A stretch of 64,000 bases of DNA, taken from NCBI GenBank assembly GCA_958295665.1, contig OY282560.1:263982641-264046640 (forward strand), in the 5' to 3' direction. Source of the DNA: Tipula vernalis (lineage: Eukaryota > Arthropoda > Insecta > Diptera > Tipulidae). The position numbers were made by a program, and so were the translations under genes. This document shows positions 56,270 through 64,000 of this stretch, piece after piece. The first letter of the stretch is position 1; the number at the start of each line of letters is the position of its first letter. The notes beneath the pieces were generated by a model. It saw only the letters and a program-made list of their open reading frames with translations. It was not told the origin of the DNA and searched no databases.

Positions 56270-56665
56270 ATCCGACCAGACAGATGGCCGACCACTAAAT
56301 TCCAAAGACACAACACCGTCGTCGGCAAGACTGATGGCCGACACAACTATATTACCAACAGGACAGATGGCCGACACAACTATATCGCAGACAAGACAGA
56401 TGGTCGACAAAACCATATCGCCGACAGGACATATGGCCGACACACCATATCGCCGACAGAACAGATGGCCGACAACTACATCGCCGACCAGACAGATGGC
56501 CGACCACTAAATTCCAAAGGACACAACACCGTCGTCGACAAGACTGATGGCCGACACAACTATATTACCAACAGGACAGATGGCCGACACAACTAAATCG
56601 CAGACAAGACAGATGGTCGACATAACCACATCGCCGACAGGACAGATGGCCGACAGGACAGATTG
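56270..56665 (+). repeat. Left minisatellite arm of the MULE
   Basis: About twelve degenerate units of 27-40 bp, each with (G)ACAGATGGCCGAC and a variable CATATCGCCGACAGG part. A longer block (GACCACTAAATTCCAAAG…) occurs twice (from 56291 and 56499), giving a higher-order repeat of about 208 bp. Confidence 0.9.
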
Positions 56666-57219
56666 ACCATCTGATGCAAATTAGTTGTCCAAACATGTGG
56701 CAGCTGCTACAAGTATTAGAAGAAGGAGAAAGGTATCCGAATTGCTTCAGAGAATTGTTTCTGAGATGCAAAAATTACGCATGGAATTCAACTTGAACTA
56801 GCACAGGAATAAGTTATACAAAAATGAATGTATTATACATGGATGCATGGAGTAATGATTCATCGTGCCTATTTTGAAATGAGTTGACCAAAGAATCAAT
56901 GCAGCTTTATGCTTATTTGAGTCCGGTATATTCCATCATTAACTCCTACTTCAAAAGGTATATCGAAATATTTGTTTAATTGAAAAGAGGAAAGTTAATA
57001 TTCTTAGTATTACAAAATATTTATTTAAATCAAATTACAGTTTGTTACAGTAATTTCTGTGGCGATTGCACTTACAGAGTTTTCTTCAGGAAACATAATT
57101 TTTATTTATCTGATCAAATCCGTACAATCAGACGTCAAACCACTAGGTGTATTCTCATCGTATAACGTCTTAATTCGCGCACCATTTACAAATGGTTTTC
57201 AAAAAATTTATTTAAGTAG

Positions 57220-57402
57220 CTACTTAAAAACGCAGAAAAAAGAGGATTCAGATTATTAACTAATTGTAAAACATACACATTAAATTTATTTACGAAATTA
57301 AATCTGGATGGTGAAGAAATTGAACATACAGATACTTCTACTAACCAAGAAACTAAGTTGGTATTTGATAAAGAATCATTTTCACTTAATTTTGTTCCAT
57401 AA
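57220..57402 (+). other. Unrecognised open fragment inside the MULE
   Basis: About 60 codons open to a stop: RGFRLLTNCKTYTLNLFTKL, then LDGEEIEHTD and a KLVFDKESFSLNFVP end. It has no ATG and a plausible coding composition, but I recognise no family. It could be captured sequence or chance. Confidence 0.2.
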
Positions 57403-57539
57403 ACAACCAACAGCTTACCTAATGCATTCAAAAAGACATTTTTTGGAGAACATATTCGTTTTAACTGTTTCGCAGTTCACTTTTAACGTCCTTCCTTATG
57501 CAGTAAGTAACCAAATTTGGGACATAAGGCTATAGGCCC

Positions 57540-57740
57540 GTTTTGCGTATACCGCGCAAGGCGCTTCAGGCCAGCCTATAGTACTGACATGCAAGGTTGG
57601 TCGGCCCACGAATTCTGCACTCTCCTCAGGGGGTCATATTTGTGTTCATCGTCATTACCGATCGTAATCAAATGATGCAAAATCCCTTTTGAATTTCACC
57701 CCTATCGGGATTCGTACCCGGTACAAGTCATTCAAAAATT
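57540..57740 (-). repeat. Possible SINE-like insertion inside the MULE
   Basis: The minus strand has CGGGTACGAATCCCG (about 57706-57720), a T-arm-like stem-loop, and more GC-rich sequence than its surroundings across 57540-57740. There is no clear A box or poly(A). It is only suggestive of a tRNA-related SINE. Confidence 0.25.
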
Positions 57741-57889
57741 ATTGAAGAAAATTCGTTTCGTCTTATTTTAATAACTACTTCGCCACAACCCACAAATATT
57801 TAAAAATCTCTATTTTTATGTTTGGCCTTCAAATTTTGGTTTTAACCATTTTCAAAAATTTAATTTAATTCGAATAATTTTCTAAATCT

Positions 57890-58150
57890 ATAGATAAGAT
57901 TACCCTAGAACATTCAAGAGACGGCAAATTTTAGAATCCCATTTCGATCGTACAAATCAAATTTCATCCTAATCAATTTAGCGATAGCCAAGACAATTCC
58001 TAACTGGTTATATTCCAGAACTTCATCCAAAAATAGTTTTAGAATCCTATTTCTATCGTACGTGCTGAATTTCATCATAATCGGTTAAGAAATAACCAAG
58101 TTCCATCCTAATGTGCTAAATTCCATCACTTCATCTAGAATTTTTTTTAG
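57890..58150. repeat. Degenerate direct repeats of about 115 bp
   Basis: Two or three copies of TTTTAGAATCC-ATTTC-ATCGTAC … AAATTTCATC-TAATC … GATAGCCAAG occur in tandem. The first two are clear; the third is partial. Confidence 0.55.
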
Positions 58151-58927
58151 AATCCCACATTTATTCAATTTAAGCAAATATATGTAAATCGCTGCTTTTG
58201 CACAACAAATACCCATAATGCAATTATTAAGATAATTCCGTTTTATTTTCATTTAAAATATACAAGGTGTAATTGTACCTATCCAGCCGAAATATATTTT
58301 TTTATTTATCCGGATAAAGGTTAATACAAATTAATATAATTTAGATTAGCTTGTTTAAATTATAATATTTTAAAACATTTACACATATTTTCAATGAACG
58401 AAACTTTTAACAATAAAAATTTAATATTTCTGCAGGATTCCCCGAAATAGATTTTTTTTTTTAAAACTATATTTACAGTAATACCACTTAACCAGAATAG
58501 ACATTGCGTGGACCAAATTTTTTTTTTCATCTTACCTTCTTTTTTGGGCGCTGAAGTATAATTATTTTTGAAAATTATAGTAGTTAATACAAATTATGCT
58601 GTCAAAACAAAATTTGTCAAATAATTTCACTAACTACACTGTTAAGGATTCTCAATATTTATTATTTCAAATCAAAACCAGTAAACCAAAGAATACATAA
58701 CCCAACTTTCTCTTACCTTCGGCAAATCAAGGTCAAAAAAATGAATCCAAATTTTTCCACACAAAAACAGCGTTATGTCTCTTCTGGTTGTATTCTGTGG
58801 TAATACAGATAACAAATTCAAAGAAAATAAAGTATAAAACCAAGCTGAAATTAAATTTAGGACATCAACAAGTTTTTCTATTAATTGTTTTAAACGATTC
58901 AACATCGAATATAAAATTAGTAGCGTA

Positions 58928-60326
58928 ATGGATTTAGTACAGGTGGAAGATACTTGTGAAATATTAAAAAGCACAAAAAATCGTGAAATGGTTAAAATTA
59001 GAAATTATATTTATCATAAAAAGAAGGCTAGAGAGGAAAAATTCTACTGGGAATGTGTCAAAAGGAACCGTATTAAAAGTGACATCGAGAACCCCGATTA
59101 TTGCAATGCAAGAGCCGTTACAATATTAATAAACGGTGTCCACCGTCTACAGTCGGTTAGCGAGCATAACCATTCATGCAACCCAAGTAATGCAAATGTA
59201 GCAATCGCCATTTCTAATATAAAAGCGCAAGCCTTACTTACAACTAATAAACCAGCACAAATTATACAAAGTAGTTTGAGCGAACTAACCATTTCACAGG
59301 CACAAATGCCAACCAAAGAGGCCTTGCGTAAAACAATAAAACGTGTTAGATGACAAAATACCCCTACCGAACCAGTTGTCTTTAGAAATTTTAAATATTC
59401 CAGAAGAATTAAGAAAGACTTTAGATGGCCATCCATTTCTTTTAAGAGAAGTTGATATTGGAGCAGAAAAAATATTAATATTTACTACTCCAACTAATAT
59501 TAAATATCTTTCAGATGCGCCCTATTGGATTATGGATGGAACATTTAAAACTGCGCCGCAAATATTTATGCAGCTTTATTCAATCCATGCCCCAGTAGGT
59601 GGTTCCGAAAATGAAAGATTACTTCCACTGGTCTTTATTCTGATGAGCAGTAAGTCCGAAATAAAAGGGCATTTGAAGAAATATCGGAAATAGCACAAGA
59701 ATTCCAACTTGTTTTGAGTTCAACTTTCATTATTACTGACTATGAAAAGGCGGCCATGAATGCAGCAGCAGGTGACTTTGAAGGAGTGCAGATTAAAGGG
59801 TGTTTTTTCATCTTTGCCAGTCCATTTGGCGGAAAATTCAATCTTTCGGATTGTCAAGCAGGTATGGGTCGGGCGAAGAATTTAATTGAATAATGAGGCA
59901 GATAGGTGCGCTTGCATTTCTGAATACAACAGAAATACCCGAAGCATGGAATGATCTTAAAAATATTATTCCACAAGAAGCCAATGGCGCATGTCACCAC
60001 TTTCCCCGCCTGAGATATGGTCAGTTTTTGATAGCCAGGCAAATAATATTCCAAGAACTCAAAATAGAGTGGAAGGCTGGCATCGCAGATGGCAGGTTTT
60101 AGTTGGCTCTAATCATCCGGGTATCTTCTGCCTTATATGAATCTTGCAAAAGGAATAAAATGTTACTGAAGGGCAATTTGAAGCGATAACTAGAAGTGAA
60201 AGAAAACCACAACAAAAAAGAAAATACAGGGATCTTGAACAAAGGTTATCTCTAATAATTCAAGATAGACCGAATCGAACCCTTTTAAATTTTATTAGAG
60301 GAATTGCTCATAACATAACCCTCTAA
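58928..60326 (+). pseudogene. FLYWCH + MULE transposase, frame-broken
   Basis: The ATG frame 58928-59353 encodes a FLYWCH-type zinc domain (about residues 10-85): YIYHKKKAREEKFYWECV, then C-x2-R (CNARAVT) and a HNHSC pair supplying the Cys/His ligands. The next frame, 59343-59693, enters the MULE domain: YWIMDGTFKTAPQIFMQLYS, with the first catalytic Asp, and LPLVFILMSS. A third frame (about 59650-59890) has IITDYEKAAMNA (second Asp) and KGCFF; a T-homopolymer shift at about 59802 then leads to HLCQSIWRKIQ, giving the conserved C..H. Later pieces at 59893-60102 and 60110-60326 complete the C-terminus (RVEGWHR-like, then LNFIRGIAHN). At least four frameshifts or stops are present. Confidence 0.85.
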
Positions 60327-60329
60327 TTA

Positions 60330-61900
60330 AACAATTATTTTAGCTTTTGTAAATAATAAATTAAAATTACATTTTATGAAATTATTTGATTAATTTAAAT
60401 TTGCTTGGATTTAGAATTTTGTGATTAAAAAAACAAATACAAAATAAATTTAAAAAACTACAAAAAAAATTTGAAAAAACAAACATGGAACTATCTTCCC
60501 AACACGTCCACGTCGTTGGTTCCGGGTAACGCTAAGATTGGGAAATGAAACCGTATATACAAAAAAACGAAACAGGGGTTTTAAAATTCTTTGTATCTGA
60601 CATTTTTAAACCGAAGCGACCATTAGTACTATTTGCCGCATTTGGTTTCCGAGCATAGGGTTATATCAGCATAGGGTATAGCATAGGGTAGGGAATTTTT
60701 CACAACAATTATTCTGCGTTCATTCTGCCTTTCTTGTACTCTGCAGCAACGGTCTTGGGTGTGGTTGGTTTCTTTCTGGGGATGATTTTCCCATCTTACT
60801 CTTCTTTCAATTTCTGCACTCTCTCACCCTTGATTGTTTGTGTCAATTTGTTTCAGGTTCTTTTTAACTAACTTTCCCACGACCTAGAGAGCTGAATTTT
60901 TGTGCTCAGATTAGTGGAACATTTTAATCTATCTTATTTTGATAATCCTCCATCCGAGTTTAGAGAATTTTAACATCTAACCTTTTCAGCTTGATCAATT
61001 AATTTGTATATTATTTTCAAAATCTCAAAAAGAAAATTAATGCTCATGTCGATGTATAAATAAAAGTTTCACTTGTTATTTAAGTTATGGATTGAACTTA
61101 TCACTTTTCGCTTTTGTTCAGTAGATTCCTCCGCGCTCAATTGATACCTCACTATCCACATCGGATGAGAAAACATAAAGCTACATAACTAAATTGGCCG
61201 CCTGCTTTCGGTTAGGGGATGAATAGCTTTGTTTGCACGATGGCTTTTTAAATCGTTAGCAAATCAAGTTCAAATGTTAAAAGTGATTTTATTGTAGCAC
61301 TGTTTGGTTCCCTCTTGGGCTTTCTCTGATATCTCTTGTAATCCTTAGCGACGGGTGTGGGCTGGTTTGGTTATTCTTGAAACCTTCTTTTTTGCTTTTC
61401 ATTTTGTTCTATCAATTTTTGATTGGCGAGATAGTTTAAAAGTTTACAAATCTCTACATATTTACTTTTGAAAGATGAGAGGTCTTGAGTTCTCTCTCTC
61501 CCTCTATCATGTCTTGTACTTCACAGCAGTGGTTTTGGGTTTATTTGTTTCGTCTTGGGATGCCATTTGGGCCCGTTGTGCTCTTCCTCACTTTTGAGTT
61601 ATCTAAAGGTTGGAATTCCGAAGCAACTTAAAAATTGAAAACAAATTTCATCTTTTGTTATTACAGTTGATGGCCCAATTTATCATATGTCATTTTTTAC
61701 TTTTATTCACTAGAATTAAAATGAGTTTTCAAGAAGCATTTTGTCTGATCCGCCTGGCCGCTCGTACACTTGGTTACTCTAATTAGCCTTCTTTGTCCCC
61801 AATTTTGTAAATTTTGGGTTTCAGTCTCTTTATTTGAAAAAGATATAAGCGATTAGTCTACAACATTTTTTAGACATCATTTTTGGGCAATTGGCATTCA
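60330..61900 (-). other. Three degenerate copies of a Lys/Pro-rich segment
   Basis: On the minus strand three related segments read, in the best frame, IIPRKKPTTPKTVAAEYKKG (about 60790-60730), a decayed version near 61400-61340, and ASQDETNKPKTTAVKYKT (about 61570-61515). Spacing is irregular. They could be remnants of a second gene or repeats in the MULE; no family is recognised. The rest of the stretch is AT-rich and empty. Confidence 0.3.
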
Positions 61901-61984
61901 TAGAAATCAAATACAAAGACTTCGTTCAACGTCTAAATCTAGAAATCTGACAAAATGGTATCCATCTCAAAATCGTGTTTTGGT

Positions 61985-62540
61985 AATGTAGTCGTGTCGG
62001 CCATCTGTCCTGTCGGCGATGTGGTTGTGTCGGCCATGTGTCCTGCACGCGATGTGGTTTTGTCCTCGGCCATCTGTATTGTCGGCGATGTAGTTGTCGA
62101 CCATCTTTCCTGTCGGCGATGTGGTTGTGTCAACCATCTGTCCTGTCCCATCAAATACAAAGACTTCGTTCAACGTCTAAATCTACAAATCTGGCAAAAT
62201 GGTATCCATCTCAAAATCGTGTTTTGGTAATGTGGTTTTGTCGGCCATCTGCCCTGTCGGCGATGTAGTTGTCGGCCATCTGTCCTGTCGGCGATGTGGT
62301 TGTGTCGGCCATCTATCCTGTCGGCGATGTGGATGGTTTTGTCGGCCATCTGTCTTGTCGGCGATGTAGTGGTCGGCCATCTGTCCTGTCGGCGATGTGG
62401 TGTGTCGGCCATCCGTCTTGTCGGCGATGTGGTTGGCTCGGCCATCTGTCTTGTCGGCGATGTGGTTGTGTCGGCCATCTGTCTTGTCGGTGATGTAGTT
62501 GTCGGCGATGTGGCCGGTCGGCAAAATGGTTGTCGGCCAT
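61985..62540 (-). repeat. Right minisatellite arm of the MULE, inverted
   Basis: Units of GTCGGCCATCTGTCCTGTCGGCGATGT type, the reverse complement of the left arm. The array is interrupted by a duplicated 84-bp AT-rich segment (61907-61990 and 62152-62235) containing GACTTCGTTCAACGTCTAAA, showing that the end has grown by segmental duplication. Confidence 0.9.
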
Positions 62541-62553
62541 GTGACCCACACCT

Positions 62554-62752
62554 AGTGAAACCCTTTGGACATCTCTGAGATCGGCCCGACAAAACTAATT
62601 CTAAGAAATTCATATCAAAAAAATTGATTGAGGCCAATTTTTTAAATTGTAAATTTGTTAATCCATAATGCTTCTCACTAGCCGTTAATCAGACCAGATG
62701 ATATCCACAGCTAATTGATGTGAAACCCTTTGAACATCTCTGAGTTCGGCCC
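62554..62752 (+). repeat. Direct repeat flanking the MULE right end
   Basis: GTGAAACCCTTTGGACATCTCTGAGATCGGCCC (62554-62586) recurs, with small changes, at 62720-62752. The 164-bp spacing resembles a duplicated sub-terminal segment. Confidence 0.6.
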
Positions 62753-62759
62753 AAACCTT

Positions 62760-64000
62760 GGCGACATAGGTGTCTAAATGCTGATGGCCATCGATCAGGG
62801 ATTTTTGTAAACCATCTTAAGAACAAAAAAGTCTCATTTCATTTCACTTACTTGGGGTGTTTAACCTTTAGAATGGTTTTGCCAAATTATAAAACTGAAT
62901 TCTTACTCAACATGTAAATAAAGCCCGAAGCATTCTCGCCCGATAAAATGTGGCCGTATAATTTGTAATTTAAATGCATTAGTGCCCGATTTTTTTTTTT
63001 GGGCACGTTTGTACAGAGAAATTATATATTTAGAATCACTTTTTATAAGAATTTTTAAATATTATTTAAAATTACATCTTGCCTTTCCAGTATTTCTAGA
63101 AGAGGAAGATTTTGTTTTAAAATATTCTTTAAAAGGAAGATCCATTCTAATTTTAAAATTTAATCAATACTTTCCAGATTATTTTAAAATGCCTATAACT
63201 TAGTAGTGAAAATGAATTAAGACCCCAGGATTTTATTTCGCTTTACAAAAGTGAAAAACTTGTTCAAGAATATTATGGGAGCACCATATACTAACGGGCC
63301 ACTTCTACAACCATCGCACACGATCATTTAAAGCTGTATACACTTTTGGGCCTCTGTATTATTACTCTGTATTCATTTTGAGAGGTATCGAATATTAGGA
63401 CTAATAAAATCAAAGCGGTAATCGCTACTTCAATTATATTTTACATTATGTATAACAAATTTAAACCAATAAAATAGCTCTGGGATTGTAAAGTTAGTCA
63501 ATTAATGGAGCTTCAATTTGATTTAAATTTATTTCATCTCAATTTTAATCTTACGAATTAAAATATATTTGTGAGCCGCTTAAGCCTGATATTCCCAATT
63601 ATCTTCCAACGTTTAGTTTCTGATTTATTAAACACAATCTTTATCCACCCAATTGTCGTCCCATAAAGCGATACTATAAACATATCTGACAACTTCCTAA
63701 ACTACCCAAACATCATTATCTTAAATTAAAATATCACAAAATCCCACATAAAAATGGATATATACAGTTCAGTTCACATTTGCAATATCAAATCAATGTT
63801 AAATTTACATAAACCTTCCGCTAAAACAAATACCCATAATTCAACCGCAGCCTCATCCCATTCGCTTATTTCGTTTTTCCGTAAATCTGTAAATAAAAAA
63901 ATTCAATCATCCAAATCCTCGAAAAACTTGTATTAATTTAAATTTCAAATCACATTTTTTATGTGTACCAAAAAAATAAATTTTCTCTCATTTCCATTTA
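62760..64000. other. Gene-free stretch
   Basis: AT-rich with no supported gene. A small GCCCGA motif repeated near 62923, 62938 and 62983 is the only thing noticed. Confidence 0.4.

Larger units (their letters stand above)
56270..62543 (+). mobile_element. Phantom/Foldback-type MULE with minisatellite arms
   Basis: Two arrays of the same degenerate unit (core GACAGATGGCCGACA with about 30-35 bp spacing) lie in opposite orientation at 56270-56665 and 61985-62540. Between them is a plus-strand transposase gene with FLYWCH and MULE domains. Published descriptions of Phantom elements (Mutator superfamily) report FLYWCH-bearing transposases and Foldback-like complex termini, which is what is seen. 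The target duplication and outer ends could not be fixed. The transposase is frame-broken, so this copy is probably inactive. Confidence 0.75.

Noticed and set aside
56125..56771. Minus-strand open frames in the left MULE arm
   Set aside because: Same minisatellite artefact as the right arm.
57186..57431. 81-codon minus-strand frame in the MULE interior
   Set aside because: It is antisense to a more coding-like plus-strand fragment and has no motif.
61939..62637. Overlapping open frames of up to 155 codons on both strands, rich in D-R-W-P or C-R-R-C
   Set aside because: They are translations of the MULE arm minisatellite. Several frames on both strands are open at once, as expected for a stop-poor repeat.
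1..64000. CRISPR array
   Set aside because: The tandem arrays seen are contiguous minisatellites without unique spacers, and the sequence is eukaryotic.

Overview
The window is eukaryotic and AT-rich. It looks like an accessory, repeat-dense stretch of an insect genome, most likely a brachyceran fly. That inference rests on the mix of transposon families whose proteins can be recognised (Ty3/Gypsy, BEL/Pao, I/LOA-like and R4/Dong-like LINEs, Helitron, PIF/Harbinger, hAT, FLYWCH-bearing MULE) and on the short introns and long simple AT sequence. I found no host gene I can name. Almost every recognisable coding stretch belongs to a transposable element, and nearly all are broken by frameshifts, stops, internal deletions or later insertions.

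Layout. 0-2.4 kb: a large palindromic foldback-type repeat (family A) with two younger inverted-repeat elements nested in its arms; the opposite arm provides an empty-site control. 3.6-4.7 kb: a long-armed palindromic element with central 172-bp tandem repeats and a perfect 8-bp target duplication. 4.7-6.6 kb: a Ty3/Gypsy relic (gag, protease, start of RT). 8.5-11.8 kb: a second Gypsy relic on the minus strand, with a solo LTR of its own family inserted in its pol (4-bp duplication). 14.3-14.6 kb: a LINE RT scrap. 17.0-21.3 kb: a Gypsy relic split by a 5'-truncated LINE whose 2.5-kb RT-RNase H frame is still open. 21.3-23.1 kb: a Helitron helicase relic. 23.6-24.6 kb: tRNA-like SINE copies. 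26.6-27.0 and 30.8-31.4 kb: two copies of one MITE, flanking a third Gypsy relic (27.5-30.5 kb) with its LTR and primer-binding site.

32.2-37.5 kb: an R4/Dong-type LINE relic interrupted twice, first by a 2.5-kb Foldback element whose ends are 16-copy arrays of a 15/17-nt unit, then by a 705-bp element with 15-bp TIRs and a TA duplication. 38.1-39.5 kb: another long inverted-repeat element (family C). 41.6-45.9 kb: a PIF/Harbinger transposase relic, disrupted by a palindromic element that itself carries a hAT relic, with a possible separate first exon downstream. 48.3-52.7 kb: the best-preserved retroelement, a BEL/Pao element with gag, RT/RNase H, integrase and a full 3' LTR. 53.3-54.4 kb: a broken minus-strand gene resembling DUF4806 proteins. 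55.1-55.4 kb: a Helitron N-terminus cut by a third family A copy. 56.3-62.5 kb: a FLYWCH + MULE transposase gene between inverted minisatellite arms, matching the Phantom/Foldback type of Mutator-like element.

The strongest biological theme is Foldback architecture. One element (56.3-62.5 kb) apparently keeps a degenerate copy of the transposase that could mobilise such structures, while another (33.7-36.3 kb) is a non-autonomous Foldback with a different minisatellite. Both minisatellites share the hexamer GGCCGA. Nested insertions with target duplications allow a relative age order to be read for much of the window.
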